Under the pieces are notes generated by a model. That model saw nothing but the letters and a program-made list of their open reading frames with translations, searched no databases and was not told the DNA's origin. From NCBI GenBank assembly GCA_964017185.1, contig OZ024870.1, forward strand, positions 61,544,812 through 61,608,811: DNA of 64,000 bases. Direction: 5' to 3'. The stretch is from Rugalucina vietnamica (Eukaryota > Mollusca > Bivalvia > Lucinida > Lucinidae). A program made the position numbers and the translations under genes. Below are positions 24,359-37,100 of this stretch, piece by piece (position 1 is the stretch's first letter; each line of letters begins with the position of its first letter).

Positions 24359-27300
24359 AACATTGTTCATTGTTTTGTGAATGATACTGATGATAATATG
24401 TAAAGACTGTGCAAAATAGCAGTCTGGTTAGGTTATATGTATCTGATTGAAAGGCAATTGAATAATAACTACTGTATAAAATATTACTTCTCTTGTCAAT
24501 CGTCAGATATTGTACAGGATATTTCTATCACAGTCATTTTTTGGCTGCTTCAAATTGTGTAAATGTTATACACATTAATTATTTTGAGAACTGTAAAATT
24601 GCATTTAGTCACATAAATTTATTGCTCAACAGGGCCCATTTGTAAGGCAAGTTAAAACACAGATTAGCACAAAAAATTGCTTGGATGTGGTATTTAACAC
24701 TAATGAAGGCAGTTTCCCTATGGATAGCATAGCCAATCAGTGTAAAGAAAAAATGATAACATGCATAACATGTACTTGATTTTCAGAGGTGTATTTGATC
24801 CTTTCTCTGTTAAGTTTTTAGGTGTGTATGGTGTGTGAAAGTTTTTTGCTTTTGTGAAAATGGTTTGTTCTACAAAGTTTTTTGAGAGGTTGTGTACCGT
24901 ATTTAATGAATGCACACATTCCAAACACAAACCGTATAACAGTAAGACCGTCCAATTTCACCCAAAGTAAATCTGTGATATGTTGTAAATTGTTGTAGAA
25001 AAGATAATAAATCACTGAAATCCAACTTTTTTTCTTGATATTTAGTAACCAGTCGAGAAGTCAGACAAATGATTAACTATTTGATTGATTGTTTTAATAT
25101 GTCCGGAGTAAACAGATGAGGTAATGTTAGACATGTTAGTCAAAACCTCTTCTGGAAAAGCTTTATCTAAAGCAGTTCAAAGTTCTCTACATGTATGTGC
25201 CCCTTCAAAGACAAGTCATGAAGAATGTCATTGACATAACCCTTCCATCATCGGTGTTTAGTGGGGACAGTCTGGCCCACCATTCCAGTGGGAAACGCAG
25301 CAAGCCTCATTCCCCAGTGGAACGGTGTGCTATCTGTTCGAATTTTCTCCACTGATCACCAGTGATGGATTCTATGTATCTGCCCTTGAGCAGCTAAAAT
25401 TGTACTCATTACTTTTGTATTTGGTTGAGGCTAGGCAGATGGCTACCCTGTTGGGAAAGAGCTAGTCATCATGCTCCTCATGTAACATTTTTTGGTGTTT
25501 TGTACTCATCTCGTCTTATTATGTAGCTCAAAACTTGGCCAGATCGGACAGCATGGTTAGCTCCTCGAGTGCCTTGAAAAAAATCTGCAGACATAGAATG
25601 TTAGCAGTTACCTATCTGCTTCATTTTATATTGAATCATTTTCACTCTTGCATCAAGAAGGACAACCATAAAGTCATGGATGAGTTCAAAATTAGGCCAG
25701 ATACTATATGCCCATAACTGTCTATCAAATTGATGTATGATGTTGTGAACTCTGGCAGCTTCATTCTTGCAGGAATTAAGGGCAGCCAGTCTTGGGAGTT
25801 TGAAATTCAACCAGATATTACTGTGGAGTAAGCTGCCCTTTTGCATCTTGAAAGATCCCCATAGGCTTACAATAGGGAGAATGTAATAGAAAACTGAATA
25901 TTTATTTTGGACTGAATCTTCTTCATTTTTGCAGGTAACAAGGACAATCACAAAGTCTTGAATATATTTGAAATTTGGCCGGATCCCATCACTATGGAGT
26001 TACCTCTCCTTGACGATCTAGAAAATTTAAATGTGATGCTGTTAACACTCTATCAACTTCACTTTTGATCAGATATTCCTTCTTGCTGGTTATGAGGACA
26101 ATATAAAGTCTAGTAGACTAATACCATTTTAAAATTCCATCAAATGAGACTGGCGACCGCAAAGTTAGCTACCCTTGAGTATTTGTGTTTGAATTTAGAC
26201 TTTATCCATTTACTATATTTACAGAATTGGCTGCCCTTGAGCTTCTATGAATCAAAATTTCAACTTTTCTCACTTGCTTTTGAAGTTTTTAAAGTTGTTG
26301 GTTCTCAAGTGAGCAATTGTTGCCCTTTCAGCTACTTGTTTTTCAATTAAAGATATTTCATTGATTCTTTCAACAGCTGATCAAGCAGATACAAATGGGG
26401 CATTTGACTTGTCTAGATAACTTGATAATCTTTCTATATTGACAGCCTTTATTTTAAAGGCATGGTAGATCAAATTTAATCACCTGCATTGCATTGAAAT
26501 CATATATTGATGCTCCCTTTCTAGTTTCAAATGGATGCGTTTCATCCATGATTTATAATAAGTGGATTGATTTTGAGATTGTAAATTTTCTGTTCATGCT
26601 TTTCGACAGTTGCTTGGTCCATTGGGGCTCAGCTGATGATCCTCTTACTCTAGATTTTCAGTGGCCTTAACTGACTTCTCACTCTCAGACACTCTGTATC
26701 CCAGCTGCCAGGTAGCATGTTATTTCTGGCCAAAAGCTTATACACTGGGAGACACATAATGTGCATGTTTAATTAAATGTCTGTTTGATTAAGGTGTTTT
26801 ATGCCCACAGTCAATTGCTGAGTTCATGCCAGGAGGGTGAGTTATCCTAGCCACACTGTTGTTCCTGTGCAGGCTTCTAGAGGCAGTTTACCAGTACCAA
26901 GTGCTTGCTTTTTTTCACCAAAAACTGACAAATGCTCTTCCTGAAACAGCAGTAGAGGAAAAATGGCCGTAATTTCATGAAGTAAGGATGAATCACCAGT
27001 TCACTTTATGTATTTTACATGCTACCAATCAGCCTATCTTGCCCAGTACCATAGGAAATATTAAAAGAGCAGAGCAAGAAATGCAGATTAAAATAACAAT
27101 TTATAGCAATTCAAAACAAATTATACAGCTTTTTGAAAACTGACACAATTGAAACAACAAACATTGATTTAGACAGCGATAAGATGATACATAACATGAG
27201 AAGCAGTTACAAATTTAAATTTCATGAACAGGTCATTCTGTAATGATAATGAAATCGGGCATTTATTTTCAAAATACAGTACATAAAACAACATATGATA

Positions 27301-27752
27301 AAGTAATAATGATAAAGATTGTACAATTTATAGTATCAGATCTACGAGTGATACATAAAACGTAAACTAAAGTACATGTTTGACATACATGTATTAAACT
27401 ACATCTATTTTATTCAATGTATTTCATATAGGGAAAATATTTATCTTATGATCACAAGAGCTTGAAGTTAAAACGAACCATACGCGAGTAGAATCGACAG
27501 TAACTGCAATGAATAAATTAGCTATCCATAGCTACTATGACCAAATAAAGCTGGAATTTTAAATGGCTGGAGCACTGCAAGGTACAGTAGTTGTGTGAAG
27601 AGATAATTACTGAAAGAGGAATATTTCTGTTTTGTTCAACATTAAAATTGAATTAGGACAAACTTCAAGCTCCTGTGACTTTACATCATTTAATATACAT
27701 ATTAGTATTGAGATCTTGAGAAAAAGGACATGTACATCGTATTTAAAAATAT
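24359..27752. other. CFAP157 3' flank and intergenic spacer
   Basis: No gene was recognised. From 25640 to 26130 a diverged tandem pattern recurs (CTTGCA...AAGGACAA..AAAGTC..., then AAATT.GGCCAGAT), roughly every 110-170 bp, probably an old repeat. Confidence 0.5.
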
Positions 27753-27988
27753 TGAGCTGCTGCATGGGAAAAACAACAATTTGCATATGCGAAAACAAAG
27801 GCGCAGACCAGCTTCGAGGTAACCGCGAAGCTGATCAGCACCTTTGTTTTCGATACATGGATAGTAGAATCCCTCTTCTACTTAAATCCAAAATTTCACG
27901 TTTCTAGCCTGCTTTTGTGACTGTACAGCCCGGTTTGTGTTGGACCTGGTCGGAACCCAAATTGTTGGTTTTCTCACGCACAGGCCCA
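27753..27988. mobile_element. MITE family A, full-length copy (opposite orientation)
   Basis: TGAGCTGCTGCATGGGAAAA left, GGTTTTCTCACGCACAGGCC right; inner hairpin GCGAAAACAAAGGCGCAGAC. Confidence 0.9.
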
Positions 27989-28369
27989 TATTATCATCAA
28001 TAAAATCAGTGTCACATGTATTTTTATGTATAATAACATTAAACATGTTCAAATGTATGTTTATGCTGATAAAGAAATCTTTTTTGGAATATAATTGCAT
28101 CATTTAAAATTTACATATATTTGAATATTCAAATAATTGAATGAGGTATTGAATGGTATGCTATAATAAATGAGTTGAATAGTTGTGTTTGCAAAGCACT
28201 TAAGAAGACATTCAATGAACTTTATAGAAGGGTTTAATGCATTTAAGGCACATTGAAATCAAAGACTTAATGACCAGATAGGTAAGTTGGATGTTGATAA
28301 AAGAATGACCTATATACAATATGGGTGTTATATACTTAGGCTACATTATAAGAAATTCTGATTCTGGCA

Positions 28370-28540
28370 TATGTGAAGATAAAGGCTCCTGTCTGTTGTG
28401 TGCAGATCACACAGCTGAGCCGGGTCTTTATTTTCATTACTCAGATTGTATAGTTCTTCCTAAATCTGCAATGTCAAGTCCTTAGTCCGATTTGTGTTGG
28501 AACCTGGTCTAAACCTGGTCAGAGTTTCTCACAAAGCTAA
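28370..28540. mobile_element. Degenerate MITE family A copy
   Basis: Weak matches to the inner hairpin (GATCACACAGCTGA) and to TTTGTGTTGGAACCTGGTC. Confidence 0.4.
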
Positions 28541-28984
28541 ATAGTCATGTATATTAAACCTAGTCATGGGTAAACATGCTTTTTAAAATCTATATGCAAA
28601 GCAATGCCAAGATGTATAATCTTTAATTTTCTTATGGCGCCATCTGCTTTGTGGTGTATGCCGTCTTCATACTGATAGTATAGTGTACACTTAAAATAAT
28701 TGGCAAGTCCATCTTGGTTAATAGATCAAAGCAGTAAAATCTGGCTGCGATCATTAAAACATATTTTCCCATGACCAGGTTGTGTTACATCTATATGTGC
28801 GTTCATTCTGGGCTTTAAATCTCATAAAAACAATTTTGTGCATTTTCGCCACAGTTACAACAGTATTTAAGGGATTTTTATAACCTTCCCTAGGGATTTC
28901 TTTGGTACACACAAAACAAACAAAACACAAAATTGAAGAAAAAAAAATCTGCTTGCTGTATTTAATGTCAATAAGGAAGTTCAA

Positions 28985-30525
28985 ATAAGAGCTGTCGCAG
29001 GACAGCGTAGCTCGCCTGACTTGTGCTTTGCCACTAAACTTATCAAAATCTATGACCCATGACCTTGACCTCAAAGTCGCTCAGGTGGGTTGTGATGGTA
29101 CAGCATAAAATTTCAGACCAATATCCACAAACATGCAAAGTTTCAACTTGATCCATCAACATAGAGATATGTAGACTTCAAAAATCTTTAACCCAAAACT
29201 TTAACCAAAAATTTCTAAGGCCATGACCTTGACCTCAAGTTCACCCAGGGTGGGTCATAATGGTACAGCATAAAACTTCAGACCAATATCTACCAACATG
29301 CAAAGTATCAACTTGATCCATCTACATGTTCAAGAGATATAGACTTCTAAAAACTTTAACCGAAAACTTTAACAAAAAAATTCAAAGTCTGTGACCTTGA
29401 CCTCAAGGTCATACAGGGTGGGTCATGATGGTACTGCATAAAACTTCAGACCAATATCTACCAACATGCAAAGTATCAACTTGATCCATCAACATGTTCA
29501 AGAGATATAGACTTCTAAAAACTTTAATGAAAAAGTCACTATAGCACGAAATATAGGTCAAGGTCACTAGATCAATGTGGGTGCAAAGTCGGGACATCGA
29601 GGAGAAGCCATATGCAAGGTTTGATGGTTGTAGGTTTTATAGTTGATGAGATATTAAGGGTTGGCTTAAAAAATGACAAAGTCACTGGAGCATGAAATAT
29701 AGGTCAAGGTCAGTAGGTCAATGTGGGTGCCGAGTCGGGACATCGAGGAGAAGCCATATGCAAGGTTTGATGGTTGTAGGCTTTATAGTTGATGAGATAT
29801 TAAGGGTTGGCTTCAAAAATGACAAAGTCACTAGAGCACAAAATATAGGTCAAGGTCACTAGATCAATGTGGGTGTAAAGTCGGGACATCCAGGAGAAGC
29901 CATATGCAAGGTTTGATGGTTGTAGGCTTTATAGTTGATGAGATATAAAGGGTCGGCTTAAAAAATGACAAAGTCACTGGAGCATGAAATATAGGTCAAG
30001 GTCAGTAGGTCAATGTGAAAGCCGAGTCGGGACATCGAGGAGAAGCCATATGCAAGGTTTGATGGTTGTAGGCTTTATAGTTGATGAGATATTAAGGGTT
30101 GGCTTCAAAAATGACAAAGTCACTGGAGCATGAAATATAGGTCAAGGTCAGTAGGTCAATGTGTGTGCCAAGTCAGGACATCGAGGAGAAGCCTTATGTA
30201 AGGTTTGACTGTTCTAGGCTTTACAGTTGATGAGAAACTAACACAGCATCTGAGCATTGTACAAAGGTGATCTAGATATTGACCTCTAGCCCCGCCCCCA
30301 GGCATGACCCCACAAGTCCCTTCACACTAAATCACAGAGGACCCTCATATGAAGCAATGTTCCAAATATGAATGATTTCTGGTCAGTGACTATCAAGATA
30401 TAACAATTTTAAAAACTTTAACCGAAAGTGTGACGCGGACACGGACGTGGATGCGGACGTACACGTAAACGCGGACGACCGAGGTGACAACAATAGCTCT
30501 GTGCACTTCGTGCAGGCGAGCTAAA
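28985..30525. repeat. 1.5 kb element: short inverted ends around two tandem arrays
   Basis: Ends are GAGCTGTCGCAGGACAGCGT / AGCTCGCC and inverted CGTGCAGGCGAGCT. Inside, about 29045-29530 is roughly 2.7 copies of a ~180 bp unit (GTGACCTTGACCTCAAGGTC...). 29535-30235 is about five copies of a 146 bp unit (GACAAAGTCACTGGAGCATG ... GAGGAGAAGCCATATGCAAG). The GC-rich GACGCGGACACGGACG block follows. Non-coding. Confidence 0.8.
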
Positions 30526-30529
30526 AATT

Positions 30530-31164
30530 ATAATCATGCATCTTATTGGTTTGATTCATCATTTATAATGTATCAAAACAATATTTTTCTTTGCTGCAAT
30601 ACGTATGCAGTCTGAATCTTTTGCCTCAAGCATTACATTATAATAATCAGTCATTATTTTATTAGAATGTTGAATTATGATCAAGATATAGCTGTATTAG
30701 CATCCTGTTGTATGATTGCTTATTTATAGTAATAGTATAGGATTTGTGTATTTGATGATACCAACCATACACCAGCCACCCATCAAAGCTTAAGCTGGTA
30801 TTAGCCTTTCTCGCATAAAATCTTGCAAGCACTTCGTACACTGGCACAATTGTTCTGTATGTGTGTTTTTACACAATAAGACAGCTGCATAGGAATTGAG
30901 ACCTTGATATGAGCATGAATCGTGACAAAACAAGCAAACTGACAGTATCTGCAATCATGACTTTGATATGTCAGGGCATTTGATCAACATCTGATCAGTC
31001 AACTACCCACTGGTTCAAAATCTTGAGTTTTGTTTATAATGCCAGCAAATATTCTTACAAGACAGAGTGGAGATCTCCCGGCAAAGCCAATGCTGAGTGT
31101 CTACCAGTTTGCTTGTTCTGCCATTCCTGGGCCCATCTTCTAATTTCTATGCATAATTTTATTA
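30530..31164. other. Spacer downstream of PTRH1
   Basis: Unique-looking AT-rich sequence; no gene or repeat structure recognised. Confidence 0.4.
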
Positions 31165-34100
31165 TCAACGAGTCTTTTCCTTGTCTTTTATCTCCTCCGT
31201 TTCCAGCTGCAGAAGTCGCCGTACATCTTCCCCAGTACGTTTACCTATATGGTCAGCTATCTTCTCTAGACTCTCATTCACGGCTTTGTCGATGACTTGT
31301 TGTTCCTCCTTTGGAAAATTTGTGAGGACGTACTCAGCAACTTGGCTCCTACTGGCTGGTCTGTCGATGCCTATTCTGATCCTAGGCATTGCCTGTGAAA
31401 GGGGAAATGAGAAATACATGATAATTTGACAAATATAGTAATGTTACTCACTTTTTAACATGAATAATTTCGGTTTTTAGCTCACCTGAGCTGAAGGCTC
31501 ACAAGGTGAGCTTATAGGATGGCCATGATCCGGCTTCCGTCCGTCGTCCGTCCGTCCGTCGTCCACAATTTCAAAGATCTTCTTCTCCAAAACCGCTTGG
31601 CCGATCTAGTTGAAATTTTATGTGGAGCCTCCTTGGGTAGTGGCATTTCAAATTTGATCGCGAAATCCAGGTCACATGACCAAGATGGCCGCCATGCCCA
31701 TATATGGTAAAAACCCTTCAAAAATCTTCTTCTCCAGAACCGGTGGGCCGATTTCCACGAAACTTGGTATGTAGCATCGGGGACTTCAGCCCATCATAGT
31801 TTGATAAAATGATGACCCTTGGATGACCCTGACCTATTTTACGGCAAGGTCAAAGGACTAGGGCATTTAACGCCTGATTTTGGCCTCAGATTTTGATAAA
31901 AAATAAATTTTGGAATTTAGGTGAGAAAACTATTCCTTAAAACAACCATATGTCTCCTCTATTAAAAACAAGAACAAGTACTTCATTTATCCTACAAGCG
32001 TTGCCATGGCAACACCCAGAAGAACCAATGATAGAGCACATTCTGCACTTTTTGGTCTATTTTTGACCATTTCTGAACACATTTTTTAATTTTTAAGTGC
32101 CAGCCCACACTCCGAACAAAATTATACTCAGCATTACAATATCTCTGGATGATACTTCATAATTATTTCACAATAAGAAATTGTTCGTCGCGTGGGCCGG
32201 TAGTTGAAAATAATGTTGAATGGTGAAAAATAGACCCAAAATTGCAAAAAGTGATATTTCTATGGTTTTCGGAGCGTTGCCATGGCAACATGTGTAATTT
32301 GAATGTGATAGTTGTGCTAGAGTTTATAAGCAGGGACCTATACCTGCTATTTGCAATACGTTTCTCCTCAAAATTCCAAAATTCAGTTTTTTTATCAACA
32401 CATGAGGCCGAATTGAGGCCTTAAATTCCCTAGGCCTTTGGAAACATAGGCTTTTACATGGGAAAAAGTGAAAACTATGGATTTTTTGAAAACTATTGCA
32501 GCCTGAGGCCTGAAAAGTGGTAGATGCAAACAACCAATGGAGTAGATGAAGGTATGTGATTAATTTAGGTCAAGGTCATCTCTTGACCTTGGCCTGTCTG
32601 TCGTCCATACACACTTTTCAAAGATCATCTTCTCTGAAACTGCTTGGCCAATCAAAGTGAAATTTTATGTGGAGCGTCCATGGGTAGGGGGAACGAAAGT
32701 GTGATTGCGAAATTCGGGTCACACGACTAAGATGGCCCCCACGCCCATATATGGTAAAAACCACTCAAAAATCTTCTCCAGAACCGGCAGGCCGATTTTC
32801 ATGAAACTTGGTATGTAGCTTTTGGGACTCCAGCCCATCATAGTTTGATCAAATGATGACCCTAGGATGACCTTGACCTATTTTACGGCAATTTCAATTT
32901 TGGAAACATAGGCTTTTACATGGGAAAAGTGAAAACTATGGATTTTTTTTCAAACTGTTGCAGCCTTAGACCTGCAAACAACTAATGGAGTAGATGAAGG
33001 TATGTGATTAATTTAGGTCAAGGTCATCTCTTGACCTTGGCCAGTCTGTCGTCCATACACACTTTTCAAAGATCTTCTTCTCTGAAACTGCTTGGCCAAT
33101 CAAAGTGAAATTTTATGTGGAGCGTCCATGAGTAGGGATTGCGAAATTCGGGTCACATGACCAAGATGGCCGCCATGCCCAACTATGATAAAAACCACTC
33201 AAAAATCTTCTTCTCCAGAACCAGCTGGTCGATTTACGCGAAACTTGGTAGGTAGCATTTGGGACTCCAGCCCATCATAGTTTGTTGAAATGATGACCCT
33301 AGGATGACCTTGACCTATTTTACGGCAAGGTCAATTTTGGAAACATAGGCTTTTACATGGGAAAAGGCGAAAACAAACTGTTGCAGCCTGAGACCTGAAA
33401 GTTGCTAGATGCAGACAACTAATGGAGTCAATGAAGGTAAGTAATTACTGAAGGCCAAGGTCATTTGTTGACCTTGACCCAAGGTCATTTAAATATCAAA
33501 ATTAAAATTATGGTTTTCTCAGAAATCACTGGGTTTGGAAACTATTGCAGCCTGAGACCTGAAACTTTGCAGATGCAGACAACTTGTGAAGTCAATAAAG
33601 GTGTGTGAGTACTCAAGGTCAAGGTCATTTCATGTTGACTTAATACTCCAAGATCAGGCTTCAGGTGTGCGTTCTCAGGACCAATGGTCCTCTGGTCTTG
33701 CTCTAGAAGTGTAATACTGAATATGAGCCGCCGCATGGGAAAACCAACAATCAGTAACTGTGAAGCTGATCAGCGCCTCTGTTTTCGCTACATGGATAGT
33801 ACAATTATTCCTCTACTTTCTGAATCCAAAATTTCCAGCCTCTGTCCATCTGTGACTGTACAGGCTGGTTTGTGTCGGACCTGTTCAGAACACAAATTGC
33901 TGGTTTTCTCATGCACAGGCTCATATATGTAAACAGACTTATCTGATCTGGGTCTGCACTTTTTACCAAGCTCTGTCCGAATACATATGATTTAGTTTTG
34001 CTATGGCTTAACTTCAATAATTTTGTGAAGTCAAGTAGAGATAGAGCCAGCCACCTTGGTATTTATAACAACACTGTCATGTACGTGATATCATGTAGAT

Positions 34101-37100
34101 TTTTTCGGCTCTAGTGTAGATCATACCAAGATGGCGGCCAGAAAAACTGGGAGATTGTAAGTAGCCTTTCATTTGTTAAAATACCAGGCATTTTACATGT
34201 CAGTGACCAGTTTGAGACACCCCCATGCTCAGAATAAATTAGATTTTACGATTTTGTTATTGCCTTTACGCAGTCTGATCACTTTAGCAAGTATTTGGCC
34301 TAGATGCGTGGGTGATTTGCCGATTTTGTAATCAAAGCGGAGATCAGCAGGGTTTTGGAGATATTTTGTCTTTAAATTAGCAACTATCGACCACTCTCTT
34401 CAAAATACTATTAGCCCAGTCTCAGAAGCACCATCCCTAGCCCTGATAGCCCACAGAAACTGTCGTGGAAGAAAATACCAGAATTTGAAATTTTCACTCG
34501 GGCAACTGTGTAGAGACCAGTGTGTTTTTGTCAGCAACCGTGTAGACACAGATGGATTTTGAGAAATTTGTAACTGTGTAGACACAGATTTTGGAAACCG
34601 TGTAGACACGGGTTGACTCAATTTAAACTGTCCATTACATTTGGCTAGTGATGATTAATCATCGTCTATTAAATTATTAGTTTTGATACTTAAGCCTATT
34701 AAAATTTACATGGTAATACGTCCAAACCATTTAACCATTTTCAAGTCAGAATATCAGTACCGATGTAACCCATAGCATATGAGAAATATTGCACTAGCCC
34801 ATCTTAACCTTTGGTATGAACTATAATACATACATCTAAAACTGGCCTCGGTAGCTCAGTAGATAGAGTGTCCGCCCCGAGATCGAGAGGTACTGGGTTC
34901 GATCCCTGCTTTGCACTCGGATTTTCGGATTAGGGCTAGGACTGGTCGCCCCGCTGTCAGTATAATGCGACTGGGGATGGTATCGGGCAAATTCTCTGGG
35001 ATTTGACACCACAGTGAGGCAGCACTATGAATGTGTGACGGGAAATGATATTTTGAATTTGGATATAGACCTACAGCTTTATACATCTGAAACGTGTTCC
35101 ATGAAAGAAAAAAACAACAACAAAGATTATATGACAAATATTAAATTTGTCACAAATTTAGCATGCTAATGGCTGTAATTTATTACTATGTTATGCATTC
35201 TTCGAGTCCGTCCAAATATAATGGGTAGCTTCAACGACTAAAAACCGTGTCTACACGGTTTCCAAAACTGTTTCTACACGGTTACAAATTTCTCAAAATC
35301 CACCTGTGTCTACACGGTTGCTGACAAAAATACACTGGTCTCTACACAGTTGCCCGAGTGAAAATTTCAAACTCGGTTTTTTCCTTCCATGGCAGTTTCT
35401 GTGGGCTATCAGTGTTAGGGATGGTGTTTCAGAGACTGGGCTAATAGTATTTTGAAGAGATTTGATGGTATTTGCTTTTTAAAAGACAAAATGTCTTGAA
35501 AACCTTGATGATCTGCGCTTGGATTACAAAATCGGCAATTCACCCACACTTCTCGACCAAATATTTACTAATGTGATCAGCCTGTGTAAAAGCAATAGCA
35601 AAATCGTAAAATTTAATTTATTCCGAGCGTGGGAGTGTCTCAGACGAGTCACTAGCATTTAAAATGTCAGGATTTTTACATATGAAAGGCTACTTACGAT
35701 CTCCAACTTTCTGTCGCCGCCATCTTGGTATAATCTACACTAGTGCCAAAAAAATCTACACGATATCACGTACATGACAGTGAACAAGTAGTACTATGAG
35801 GAGCTTAAAGTGTCTCTCTGAACAGTTATGCAGTAACTGCACAACTCGTCAGTGCCTTTCTTTTTGTTTCACTGATAACATAATCACTCTCCTTCTTCAA
35901 TGCAAATCTTTGAGCTTGCAGCCTTCTTTTGCAACTACACAGGCTGGTCTGCATAGAACCAGATTGGAAACCCAACAGGCAGTTTTTCTCATGATGAGGC
36001 TCATGTTACTGTATATCTGCCTTGTTTTTCCCAATACAGGTATATCCATTGAGATTTATAAGGACAACTGCCTTAGTACTACCATTATTATATTAAATGC
36101 AGAGCCTTTTGTCTTATGACTTGCAGTTTTTATCAACAGACAATCACATAACCTCATTTATAGGTGCATGTTAACATGAAATGTTTTGGCAGACAATAAT
36201 TAATCATTGAATGCAAACTTCAAATGTTTGAGATTATAAATGTTACATAATTGCCAGGTAAGGTCAGCCATAAAATAAGAAAATCTGTTTCCTTTAACTG
36301 GGAAAAATTTAAATGGCACAGATAAGACATGCAAGATGTGCAGCAACTCAACAGCACATCTGCACCTTTGTTTTCGATTCACAGATAGTACAATTCCTCT
36401 TCTTATATCCAAAATTTCAAGCTTTTACTATGTCGTGTGACTGTATAGGCCTGTTTGTGTCAAGCTGTTTGGAAACACCAAAGACAGGTTTTCTTAAGAC
36501 ATGGCTCATTTGATAATTTTCAAAATACATGTATGTGTAATTGTTTCTCCATAAAAACTCATAGAATGGGTACTATTAAACTGAGATTGCCTTGTTAAAT
36601 CCATTCAAAGAAAATACACTTATGCTGTGATGAAAACGTTTTATGGAGAAATGAACTAAAATAACCTTTATTTATCATAAAATTTACCAAGTTTACAGCT
36701 TATCTACTTCATTGTGAAATTGCCAATGATGTCAATACCAATCTTTGATCAAGGTGACTTAGTTGGACAACTTTCAAGAAATGCAGATGTCGATCCTATC
36801 ATTTTTTCTAGGTTTTGTTGGTCATGTGCATATTAAGTTTGATTACTTTGATATACTTTGATAAGGCTTGATACAAGGAAGCTTGTATTTTGCAATCAAG
36901 GTGACCTTGGTACACAGTAAAATTTATCTCCTATCTGCACCAAAGAAGTATACATAACAAAGAAAAAATGTCTCTACATGTTATATGCTTGTACATATCC
37001 TTAATAATGATATTCGAAGTCAAACAATTTAACCCCCCTCAGTTTAAGTCAAATTGGGGTGTGTTTTCTCTCCTAGACTTTAAGAGAGTAAAGCCTTCTC

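Noticed and set aside
34855..34928. tRNA gene
   Set aside because: A- and B-box motifs are present, but no convincing cloverleaf; it continues into a SINE body with an A-rich tail.
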